From an uncultured Bacteroidota bacterium (GTDB lineage: Bacteria > Bacteroidota > Bacteroidia > Chitinophagales > S012-47), in assembly GCA_913062655.1 (NCBI GenBank), contig CAJXXO010000189.1:1-5532 (forward strand): a stretch of 5,532 nt of DNA. The letters run 5' to 3'. Shown here in pieces: positions 1 to 5,532 of this stretch (its first letter is position 1; each line of letters starts with the position of its first letter). Below the pieces are notes generated by a model that did no database searches, was not told where the DNA came from, and saw only the letters and a program-made list of their open reading frames with translations. The position numbers and the translations under genes are program-made.

Positions 1-750
1 GAGATACTGGAAAAAGAAATGGCCAAAATTGGTGCAACAACCCGGTCCTTTACGCAACCGCAAGAGGCCCTGCCCTTCCTGCAGCAGCATGGAGCCGACT
101 ATGATGCGCTAATTGTGGATATGCAGATGCCGGAAATGGACGGCAATGACCTGCTCACCCAACTACGACAACAATGGACCAATACAGCATTACCAGCCAT
201 TATTCTCTCATCTATTGATGCCAAGGTGGCCAACGACATTGACGATTCTTTGTATAGTCGGTTTTTGATGAAGCCTTTCAGAAGAGCCGAACTGATCAAT
301 GCCCTCCAAAACGCCTGGCAAAAGGAAGAACCAAAAGAAGCAATCAATGGTACACCGGCACAGGTTCTACATCGCCCGCCCAAAGATATCACGGTGCTTG
401 TGGCTGAAGACAACCTCATCAACCAAAAGGTAGCCGTGCAGAGTTTGAAAAAACTGGGCTATAAGGTCAATGTGGCCAATAATGGTGTTGAGGTGCTGAA
501 GGCATTGGAAATAGCGCACTACGACCTAATCTTTATGGATGTCCAAATGCCGGAAATGGATGGATTAGAAGCCACACGATTGATCCGGGAAAATGACAAG
601 TACAAAGATGTCGTTATCCTGGCTATGACGGCCAATGCCACAAAAGAGGATGAGGCCATTTGCCTCAATGCCGGTATGAATGGCTTCATTCCAAAGCCCG
701 TGCGACTGAACACCATTGAGGAGATGGTTCAGCTCCACTTCAAGGACTAA
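1..750 (+). CDS. Hybrid sensor histidine kinase, C-terminal part with two receiver domains (5'-truncated)
   Basis: The reading frame is open from base 1, so the gene starts upstream; the ATG at 19 is internal. Numbering from the codon at base 1 (249 residues visible), the first receiver (REC) domain lacks its beginning, including the acidic pair. It keeps the phospho-acceptor Asp40 in a D-M-Q-M-P-E-M-D-G motif, Ser70 in the Thr/Ser switch position, and Lys91 in M-K-P-F. A linker of about 35 residues follows. The second REC domain (about 127-245) is complete: Glu136-Asp137, Asp180 in M-D-V-Q-M-P-E-M-D-G, Thr210 and Lys232 in P-K-P-V. No Hpt domain follows. Two C-terminal RECs in tandem are typical of membrane hybrid kinases of the BarA/multi-sensor type, in which phosphate moves from a kinase His to REC Asp residues. 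The sensor and kinase domains are inferred, not seen. A stand-alone double-REC regulator is possible but less likely. The gene ends by overlapping the stop of the convergent nfo gene. Confidence 0.85.
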   Translation, partial: EILEKEMAKIGATTRSFTQPQEALPFLQQHGADYDALIVDMQMPEMDGNDLLTQLRQQWTNTALPAIILSSIDAKVANDIDDSLYSRFLMKPFRRAELINALQNAWQKEEPKEAINGTPAQVLHRPPKDITVLVAEDNLINQKVAVQSLKKLGYKVNVANNGVEVLKALEIAHYDLIFMDVQMPEMDGLEATRLIRENDKYKDVVILAMTANATKEDEAICLNAGMNGFIPKPVRLNTIEEMVQLHFKD

Positions 751-1580
751 TGCGCCAAGCTGCGCAGTAGGGCCAGGTTTCGCTCGTCCCAGTCGTCTTT
801 TTTGGGTGTTTCTACCACTTTAGGAACATCCGGGAAACGCTGCATAATTTGCCGAAAGGGCTCCTCTCCCAACTTTCCATAGCCTATGTGCTCGTGACGG
901 TCCAGGTGGCTCGCCAGGTCCCCTTTGCTATCGTTGAGGTGCAGACAGATCAGGTGTTCCAACCCAATGATTTTATCCCAATCGGCCATGGCATCCTCAA
1001 ATCCTGCCTGAGTACGAATATCATATCCTGCGGCAAAGGCATGGCAGGTATCAAAGCAGAAACCGATCCGGTCTTTTTCTTCCACTCGCTCCGCAATGGC
1101 GGCCAACTGCTCAAAACTGCGTCCAATAGAGGCGCCCTGTCCAGCCGTATTTTCCAGGGCAATCTTTGCGGTTCCATCTGGTAATTCAATGAACACCCTA
1201 TTAATCTGATCCGCAATAGACTGAATAGCCTTCTCTTCTCCCAAATCCTTTGCCGAACCGGGATGCAGCACAGTAAACGCCAGGCCCAAGGCATCACAGC
1301 GCTGTAGTTCCCCTTTTATGGCGTTGTAGGATTTCTCCAGCAGATCAGGTTTGCCACTTGCTAGATTAATCAGGTAGGTAGCGTGTGAAAAGGTCACTTG
1401 CACTCCCTGGTGTGCCTGTTTTTCCTTAAACAAATCCCCTTCTGCCGGTTCGATCACCTTTTCTTTCCACTGGCGCTGGTTCTTGGTGAAGATTTGAAAG
1501 GTATTGATCCCTAAAGCATCTGCCTCATCAAAGGCATTGATTAATCCGCCTGCTACAGAGCAGTGTACACCTAAAAGCAT
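747..1580 (-). CDS. nfo: Endonuclease IV (AP endonuclease, base excision repair)
   Basis: The 277-residue product is a full-length member of the zinc-dependent AP endonuclease family 2 (E. coli Nfo is 285 residues). The enzyme cuts the DNA backbone 5' of abasic sites in the cytoplasm and removes blocked 3' ends during base excision repair. All nine family metal ligands can be placed: His66, His106, Glu143, Asp177, His180, His214, Asp227, His229 and Glu257. They lie in recognisable motifs: L-E-N-T-A-G-Q-G, F-D-T-C-H, H-L-N-D-S-K, D-R-H-E-H-I-G and V-V-E-T-P-K. The ATG start at 1580 is supported by the family N-terminus, with G-V-H-C-S-V-A-G-G at residues 4-12. The gene lies 45 nt downstream of the lipoprotein gene and may be read from the same transcript. 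In that gap a weak -7-like TATCATTG (1603-1610, minus strand) could give a separate promoter. Its TAG stop overlaps the TAA of the convergent kinase gene. Confidence 0.95.
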   Translation of the reverse strand: MLLGVHCSVAGGLINAFDEADALGINTFQIFTKNQRQWKEKVIEPAEGDLFKEKQAHQGVQVTFSHATYLINLASGKPDLLEKSYNAIKGELQRCDALGLAFTVLHPGSAKDLGEEKAIQSIADQINRVFIELPDGTAKIALENTAGQGASIGRSFEQLAAIAERVEEKDRIGFCFDTCHAFAAGYDIRTQAGFEDAMADWDKIIGLEHLICLHLNDSKGDLASHLDRHEHIGYGKLGEEPFRQIMQRFPDVPKVVETPKKDDWDERNLALLRSLAH

Positions 1581-1625
1581 ATAATGCGTCTTTTTTGTGG
1601 TACAATGATATCGTTCCTGTTTGAC

Positions 1626-2597
1626 TTAATCCGCAATTTGGTTGAGTTGGTACAGATAGTCACGCGATTGGCGCAGTCGAAACTCGCTCCAGGCCACTCG
1701 CGCCCATTCCTTAGCCTGGGCGATATCACCCAGCACTTCATAGATTACAGCCAAATTGTGAGCTGCAAAGCCCCTGTTTCGCCTGGAATAGTCGCTGCTC
1801 TCTACCACCTCTGTGAATACCTGAATGGCCTTGTCCCAATCGTTCACCTCCATCAGGCGTGCGCCATATTTCACCTGTCTGTCGCCCCGGTTGAAATATT
1901 CACGCGTAATGCGCAAAGAGGAGGGTGAAAAGCGGGAGGCGTAGAGCATACCCCCTTCGTAAGATATCTGCCTGATCGCTTCATTTTTATCTAATAGCGC
2001 AGCAATGGCATCCTGAATGGAATGGCCTCCGGCATTCCATCTCATCTTATGATTGAGTTCATGTTCATCCCATATTTTAAAATCGGTACCATCATAGAGC
2101 CGAAAACCAATGTTTATGGTCGCCACACCCTCTGCATAAAAAGAAAACCCTTTTGTAGGCCGCATGCCTTGTGTAAGCAGGAAGTCGGAATCATACTGCT
2201 CCAATACCAGCAAGGCATCTGCATCATAGTTACGGCAAAAGGAGTCGACCACAGCTTCGGGTAGCGGCTCCGGCATACGCTGTCCTTTCTCGCTGCCCTG
2301 TCGTACCTCTCTGGCCCGTTTGACGATAAATCGCCCTGATTGCTCCAGTTCATCCGCAATACCAAGCAAACACTGTTGCTTGTTGCGGTCGTCCTGATCG
2401 AACCCTTCCCCGGTAAGTATACCTTCAATAAAGGCCCCTGTTGTATCCGTGGTAGCGGTCCTATCCAGCAACACCACCACTTCGATATCATCAGGCAGGG
2501 CTTTGACCGGAGGCATAGGTACCGTAAAGTGCATATAGCGGGTACGGCACCCCACGAGCATAGCACTAAGAACCACCAGCCAAAGCATTTTTTTCAT
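1626..2597 (-). CDS. TPR-containing lipoprotein of unknown function
   Basis: I do not recognise a characterised gene. With the ATG at 2597 the product has 323 residues and opens with a lipoprotein signal: M-K-K, a hydrophobic stretch, and the lipobox L-V-G-C with Cys17 as the lipidated residue. An in-frame ATG at 2642 would add 15 residues, put charged residues ahead of the signal and overlap the upstream stop, so 2597 is preferred. The body after Cys17 begins with short hydrophobic beta-like stretches (V-V-V-L-L-D) and a Y-D-A-D-A-L-L-V-L-E segment, as in periplasmic or outer-membrane lipoproteins. Residues about 240-267 and 274-307 look like two tetratricopeptide-type helical hairpins (N-D-W-D-K-A-I-Q-V-F, then A-H-N-L-A-V-I-Y-E-V-L-G-D). 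The layout resembles Bacteroidota lipoproteins of the DUF6340 type; this is from memory and unchecked. It is probably anchored in the outer membrane, with the TPRs binding a protein partner. It sits between the LutA-like gene (38 nt gap) and nfo (45 nt gap). Confidence 0.75.
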   Translation of the reverse strand: MKKMLWLVVLSAMLVGCRTRYMHFTVPMPPVKALPDDIEVVVLLDRTATTDTTGAFIEGILTGEGFDQDDRNKQQCLLGIADELEQSGRFIVKRAREVRQGSEKGQRMPEPLPEAVVDSFCRNYDADALLVLEQYDSDFLLTQGMRPTKGFSFYAEGVATINIGFRLYDGTDFKIWDEHELNHKMRWNAGGHSIQDAIAALLDKNEAIRQISYEGGMLYASRFSPSSLRITREYFNRGDRQVKYGARLMEVNDWDKAIQVFTEVVESSDYSRRNRGFAAHNLAVIYEVLGDIAQAKEWARVAWSEFRLRQSRDYLYQLNQIAD

Positions 2598-2635
2598 GGC
2601 CAAAAAGTTACGGATTCGAAGATAAAAAGGGAGGA

Positions 2636-3358
2636 TTACCAACCGGACGCCAGCACATCGGCCAAGTGGAGTACTTGTATGTCCAGCTTCCGCTTTTTGA
2701 TTAGCCCATCCATGTGCATCAGACAGCTCATATCAGTGCTGATAAGGTATTGCGCTCCGGTAGCCACGGCATTGTCGATCTTCTGCTCAGCCATGGCGCT
2801 CGAAATCGGCTCGTACTTGACTGCGAAAGTCCCCCCAAAACCACAGCAGGTCTCTACATCTTTCATCTCCACCAGTTCTAACCCCTCTACCTCCGCCAAT
2901 AGCTGGCGTGGCTCGCTCTTCAACCCGCACTCCCGTAGCGCTGCACAAGAGTCGTGATAGGTAGCTTTCCCTTCTAGTTGAGCACCAAATTGGGTAACCC
3001 CCAGTTCGTTTACCAGGTACTCTGATAATTCAAAGCTGTTTTTGGATACCGCTTTTACCTCATTGTGGATGCTGGAGTTAGTGAAGAGCTTACCGTAATA
3101 GTTTCTGACCATACCCACACAACTGCCCGAAGGGCCAACAATGGGGTGCGGAGAAGAAAAATCTTTGACAAATTTGGTGGCCACTTTTCGTGACTCGTCC
3201 CAAAAGCCCGCGTTAAAAGCGGGTTGACCGCAACAAGTCTGATTGGGGTTGTAATGTACCGATACCCCTGCTTTCTCCAACACCTTTACCATGTTGAAAC
3301 CAACTTGCGGGTACAACTGATCGATAAAGCACGGAATGAAGAGATCAACGGTCGGCAT
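2636..3358 (-). CDS. LutA/YkgE-type (Fe-S)-binding oxidoreductase subunit with two CCG domains
   Basis: The 240-residue product matches the size and pattern of LutA/YkgE, the cysteine-rich subunit of the LutABC L-lactate oxidation complex, which is related to GlpC, GlcF and heterodisulfide reductase HdrB. Two cysteine-rich (CCG) repeats are visible. The first has Cys10 (I-P-C), Cys42-Cys43-Gly44 and Cys80 in P-S-G-S-C. The second has Cys138 in H-D-S-C, Cys171-Cys172-Gly173 in C-C-G-F-G-G-T-F, and Cys212 in D-M-S-C-L-M-H. Such domains bind an iron-sulfur cluster or zinc and take part in two-electron transfer in the cytoplasm. The ATG at 3358 gives the usual start just before the first Cys motif. 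The expected partners LutB (ferredoxin-like) and LutC are not next to it in this window: the UMF1-type MFS gene lies 34 nt upstream and a lipoprotein gene 38 nt downstream. A role in lactate oxidation is therefore only a family-level guess. Confidence 0.88.
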   Translation of the reverse strand: MPTVDLFIPCFIDQLYPQVGFNMVKVLEKAGVSVHYNPNQTCCGQPAFNAGFWDESRKVATKFVKDFSSPHPIVGPSGSCVGMVRNYYGKLFTNSSIHNEVKAVSKNSFELSEYLVNELGVTQFGAQLEGKATYHDSCAALRECGLKSEPRQLLAEVEGLELVEMKDVETCCGFGGTFAVKYEPISSAMAEQKIDNAVATGAQYLISTDMSCLMHMDGLIKKRKLDIQVLHLADVLASGW

Positions 3359-3361
3359 GGC

Positions 3362-3387
3362 GCTGCAAAACTACGGAATCTTGCAGC
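3362..3387. repeat. Short inverted repeat in the MFS/lutA-like intergenic gap
   Basis: GCTGCAA at 3362-3368 is the perfect reverse complement of TTGCAGC at 3381-3387, with 12 nt between the arms. It fills most of the 34-nt gap between the MFS stop and the LutA-like start. No run of T follows the stem on the minus strand, so it is not a standard intrinsic terminator. It could be an RNA hairpin near the start codon, a small operator, or chance. Confidence 0.35.
3366..3373 (-). promoter_or_regulatory. Candidate Bacteroidota -7 promoter element before the LutA-like gene
   Basis: Read on the minus strand the bases are TAGTTTTG, a full match to the TAnnTTTG -7 consensus of the Bacteroidota primary sigma factor. 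The box ends 7 nt before the ATG at 3358, so a transcript from it would be nearly leaderless. I see no clear TTG-type -33 element at the usual distance, and an 8-base degenerate match can arise by chance. It overlaps one arm of the inverted repeat 3362-3387. Confidence 0.25.
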
Positions 3388-3392
3388 AGTGG

Positions 3393-4718
3393 TTACACTG
3401 GTTTTACCTTCTCCAACGTATACTTATCAGCTCTTCGCTGTATCCAAAACAATATGAGCATCCCTATGATAAAGTAACCCAGCAAGGCAAAGAGCGTATT
3501 GCGCAAAGAGCCTGTAAAATCATTCACCAATCCGTAGGTAACCGCCCCCAGTACGATGGACATTTTCTCCATCACATCATAGAAGCTGAAATAACTGGCA
3601 TGGTCGGTTGTCTCCGGCAGCAGCTTGGAGTAGGTGGATCGACTCAAGGCCTGTGATCCGCCCATGATAAAACCAACGGCAAACGCCATAGCCATAAATG
3701 GACCCACGCTATAAATAAAGTACACCCCGACTACCACAGCCGACCAGATCAACAACGCTACCAACAGCGCTTTTAGGTTGCCCAACCGGGCCGATAACCA
3801 GCTAAAGAAATAGGCCCCAACGATCGCTACTATCTGAATGATCAACATGAGACCGATCAGCATGGAGTCAGACATTTTGATCTCCTGTTCGGCAAAGGTG
3901 GGTGCCAGGTACATGACTGTCTGCAAAGCCATGCTGTAAAAGAAAAAACCAACCAGAAACAGGGCTAGCCATCGCTGTCCGCCCAACTGCCGCAGCACAC
4001 TTCGGAGCTCGCGATACCCATGCCACAAATAGCGGCCTTTGGGTTTTTTGTGAAATACATTTACGGGGAGCCGCCTGAAGGTGATCTGCGCGAAGCCCAT
4101 CCACCAGATACCCACCATTAAGAAAGAAATACGAGAAGCGTAAGTAGCATTTGGCAGACCAAATGTTGACGGATACATGACCATGGCTAAGTTGACCAGT
4201 AAAAGCAGTACACTGCCGATATACCCCAAGGCGAAGCCCTTCGCGCTCACACGATCTTGCATGGCGGGTGGAGCGATCTCCGGCAAGTAGGCATTGTAAA
4301 AAACAATACTCCCTGTGTAGCCGATACTGGCCAATACGAAGCCCAGAATACCGATGGTCAGGGTGTTCATGCCATCGAAAAAGAAAAGTGAAATACATGC
4401 CAGGCTACCCAGGTAACAAAAGAACTGCATGAAGCGCTTTTTCTTTCCGGAGTAGTCGGCAATGCCGGACAACAGGGGCGTAATGATAACCGCTACGAGA
4501 AAGGAAAAAGAGAGCGCATAGGAATACAGGGAGACGTTTTTGAACTCCTTACCCAGAAAGTTGATCCATTGCTCCCCACCGTCCGGGCCATTGGTTATGC
4601 CGAGATAGTAAATCGGAAAAATGGCAGTAGTGATGGTTAACGAATAAACGGAATTGGCCCAGTCGTACATGGCCCAACCATTTACCGTCTTCTTGTCATA
4701 CACTACGGCCTGCCCCAT
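3393..4718 (-). CDS. MFS transporter, UMF1 / Atg22-like family
   Basis: The 441-residue integral inner-membrane protein has about 12 predicted hydrophobic segments, as usual for the major facilitator superfamily. Hallmarks of the UMF1/Atg22-like branch are G-W-A-M-Y-D-W-A-N-S at residues 14-23, followed by the first membrane helix; the MFS motif-A-like loop G-I-A-D-Y-S-G-K-K-K-R-F at 85-96; Y-N-A-Y-L-P-E-I at 141-148; a basic central cytoplasmic loop near 215-250; and G-G-S-Q-A-L-S-R-S at 353-361. Yeast Atg22 exports amino acids from the vacuole, but the substrates of the bacterial members are mostly unknown, so I assign none. The frame stays open to an ATG at 4946, but those 76 extra residues are polar, unlike the family and antisense to the MarC gene; the start at 4718, just before the conserved motif, is preferred. 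It is the first gene of a possible four-gene minus-strand transcript and is divergent from the MarC gene. Confidence 0.88.
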   Translation of the reverse strand: MGQAVVYDKKTVNGWAMYDWANSVYSLTITTAIFPIYYLGITNGPDGGEQWINFLGKEFKNVSLYSYALSFSFLVAVIITPLLSGIADYSGKKKRFMQFFCYLGSLACISLFFFDGMNTLTIGILGFVLASIGYTGSIVFYNAYLPEIAPPAMQDRVSAKGFALGYIGSVLLLLVNLAMVMYPSTFGLPNATYASRISFLMVGIWWMGFAQITFRRLPVNVFHKKPKGRYLWHGYRELRSVLRQLGGQRWLALFLVGFFFYSMALQTVMYLAPTFAEQEIKMSDSMLIGLMLIIQIVAIVGAYFFSWLSARLGNLKALLVALLIWSAVVVGVYFIYSVGPFMAMAFAVGFIMGGSQALSRSTYSKLLPETTDHASYFSFYDVMEKMSIVLGAVTYGLVNDFTGSLRNTLFALLGYFIIGMLILFWIQRRADKYTLEKVKPV

Positions 4719-4763
4719 GGGTGCCGAATTTACAATAAGTCCATCCAAACACCGGGATCTTTC

Positions 4764-4771
4764 TACCTTTG
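4764..4771 (+). promoter_or_regulatory. Candidate -7 promoter element for the MarC-family gene
   Basis: TACCTTTG matches the Bacteroidota TAnnTTTG -7 consensus exactly and lies in the 67-nt gap between the divergent MFS and MarC starts. It ends 14 nt before the proposed TTG start at 4786, which would leave a very short leader. A good -33 TTG about 20 nt upstream is not evident. If real, it rules out the in-frame ATG at 4717 as the start for this transcript. Confidence 0.3.
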
Positions 4772-4785
4772 CCCTCCAAATTGCC

Positions 4786-5355
4786 TTGAAAAAAGAAGCG
4801 GTGGTTGGATTATTCCTCAGTGCATTTGGTGCCCTTTTCTCGGTGGTTAACCCACTGGGGGCCATGCCTGTGTTTATCAGCCTTACAGCACATGAAACCA
4901 AAGTCGTCCGCAGACAGATTGCGATTAGAACCAGTCTGTATTTCACCCTGATTCTATTGGTCTTCTTTTTTGGCGGCTCCTATCTACTCGACTTTTTTGG
5001 CATTAGCTTGGATGCCATGCGGATTGCGGGAGGATTCATCATTTTTCTGTCGGGATTTTCCCTATTGCGTGGCGAGTTTGCCAAAAGCCGGGCAGTAAAT
5101 AAAGAAGTGCAAAGAGAGGCCGAGCAAAAAGAGGATATATCCCTAACTCCGATGGCCATACCTATGCTGGCTGGTCCGGGGTCTATTTCACTGCTGATAG
5201 GTCTTTTTGCGCAGATAGAAGTTTGGACCGGTTATCTCATGATTGCATTAGCCGTGTTGGCCATGGGTGCATTGGTGGCGTTAATATTACTGGGCGCCCC
5301 GTATCTCTTCCGCATCATCGGTGTGGGTGGACTGAACGCCATCAGCCGCATCATG
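4786..5355 (+). CDS. MarC-family integral membrane protein (3' end replaced at a junction)
   Basis: About 190 residues of a MarC-family (UPF0056) inner-membrane protein are visible. These proteins usually have about 200-220 residues and six membrane segments; their function is unsettled, and the old link of E. coli MarC to multiple antibiotic resistance was not upheld. Family signs, counted from the TTG at 4786, are V-N-P-L-G-A-M-P-V-F at 21-30 in the first helix, R-I-A-G-G-F-I-I-F-L-S-G at 79-90, a charged loop at about 96-118, P-M-A-I-P-M-L-A-G-P-G-S-I-S at 122-135, and G-L-N-A-I-S-R-I-M at 182-190. In the family that last motif is followed by Gly and a final hydrophobic helix; here both are missing because the frame runs into ProA-like sequence. 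The start is uncertain. TTG 4786 fits the family N-terminus, while the in-frame ATG at 4717 would add 23 atypical residues and overlap the start codon of the divergent MFS gene. Confidence 0.8.
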
Positions 5356-5358
5356 CAG
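5329..5358. other. Junction between Bacteroidota-like DNA and GC-rich foreign DNA
   Basis: MarC homology can be followed to the Met codon at 5353-5355, and ProA homology is clear from the Gln codon at 5356. The residues just before (N-A-I-S-R-I-M) could fit either family, because ProA proteins often have N-x-A-I-x-x-V-I-Q here. The break therefore lies somewhere in 5329-5358 and may involve short shared sequence. GC rises from 54% in 5221-5340 to 71% in 5356-5532. I see no insertion-sequence end, attachment site or tRNA at the join. Confidence 0.75.
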
Positions 5359-5532
5359 GACGTTCTTGCGGAGGTGGGTCTGCCCCGCGGGGTGGTGTCC
5401 GTGGTGGACACGCCCGACCGGGCGGCAGTGGGCGCCCTGCTGGATATGCCCGAGTACGTGGACATCATCATCCCCCGCGGCGGCAAGGGGCTCATCGAGC
5501 GGGTGATCGCCGAGTCCCGGGTGCCGGTGATC
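5356..5532 (+). CDS. proA: Gamma-glutamyl phosphate reductase (ProA), internal fragment joined in frame to MarC
   Basis: The 59 codons to the window edge encode an internal piece of ProA, the NADPH-dependent glutamate-5-semialdehyde dehydrogenase of proline synthesis. Recognisable parts are Q-D-V-L-A-E-V-G-L-P-R-G, V-D-T-P-D-R-A-A-V-G, M-P-E-Y-V-D-I-I-I-P-R-G-G-K-G-L and S-R-V-P-V-I. From memory these match roughly residues 160-220 of the ~417-residue E. coli protein. The first ~150 residues are absent, and the catalytic Cys region would lie beyond the window. No start codon or promoter belongs to it. Base use differs sharply from the rest of the window: 71% GC, with 54 of 59 codons ending in G or C, against 35 of the 59 codons before it. 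This points to a different, high-GC source organism. The identity as ProA is firm; the linkage to MarC is probably artificial. Confidence 0.85.

Noticed and set aside
127..560. 14-bp direct repeat (ATGCCGGAAATGGA) at 127-140 and 547-560
   Set aside because: Both copies encode the conserved M-P-E-M-D of the phospho-acceptor loop in the two receiver domains; protein conservation explains the match.
849..1928. Plus-strand frames of about 110 codons at 849-1184 and 1584-1928
   Set aside because: They are antisense to nfo and to the lipoprotein gene, both supported by conserved motifs, and show no domains of their own.
2340..2957. 205-codon plus-strand open frame
   Set aside because: It spans the antisense of the lipoprotein start, an intergenic gap and the LutA-like 3' end; the translation is rich in Ser, His and Cys with no recognisable domain.
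3362..3387. Intrinsic terminator after the MFS gene
   Set aside because: The stem has only 7 bp, a 12-nt loop and no following T-run on the transcribed strand.
3868..4398. 176-codon minus-strand open frame inside the MFS gene
   Set aside because: It lies on the same strand in another frame within a clear transporter gene, and its translation has no membrane pattern or known motif.
4719..4946. Upstream in-frame extension of the MFS gene (76 more residues, ATG at 4946)
   Set aside because: The extra residues are polar, lack family similarity and are antisense to the well-supported MarC coding sequence; the conserved G-W-A-M-Y-D-W-A-N-S motif follows the ATG at 4718 closely.
5232..5495. 87-codon minus-strand open frame across the junction
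   Set aside because: A shadow frame of MarC/ProA with a low-complexity Arg/Pro/Thr/Ser composition, favoured by the high GC of the right end.

Overview
The window most resembles a chromosomal stretch from a Bacteroidota bacterium, probably Cytophagia- or Sphingobacteriia-like. The signs are moderate GC, no obvious Shine-Dalgarno sequences, TAnnTTTG-type -7 boxes close to start codons, and gene families common in that phylum: a hybrid kinase with tandem receivers, a TPR lipoprotein, a UMF1/Atg22-like MFS protein and a lone LutA-type protein. Assignment is by pattern recognition only; no search was run.

Layout. Positions 1-750 (+) hold the C-terminal end of a hybrid sensor histidine kinase with two receiver domains; the gene starts outside the window. 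It meets tail to tail, with overlapping stop codons, a co-directional minus-strand block that reads from right to left: UMF1-type MFS transporter (4718-3393), LutA/YkgE-like cysteine-rich (Fe-S) oxidoreductase subunit (3358-2636), TPR lipoprotein (2597-1626) and endonuclease IV, nfo (1580-747). The gaps are 34, 38 and 45 nt, so co-transcription is plausible, although the four functions do not form one obvious pathway. From 4786 a MarC-family membrane protein gene runs divergently on the plus strand.

The right end is the unusual part. At about 5330-5356 the MarC reading frame passes, without a frame change, into a GC-rich segment (71% GC and about 92% GC at third codon positions, against 54% over 5221-5340 and 59% over the last 59 MarC codons). 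That segment encodes an internal piece of gamma-glutamyl phosphate reductase (ProA). The last membrane segment of MarC and the first ~150 residues of ProA are missing at the join. The simplest reading is a chimeric join between DNA of two organisms (assembly, amplification or cloning artefact); a real fusion or recombination is much less likely.

Genes cover almost the whole window and there is no gene-free stretch over 300 bases. I saw no tRNA, rRNA, CRISPR array, insertion sequence or phage gene. Apart from the ProA junction the content is ordinary, and I find no convincing new biological system.
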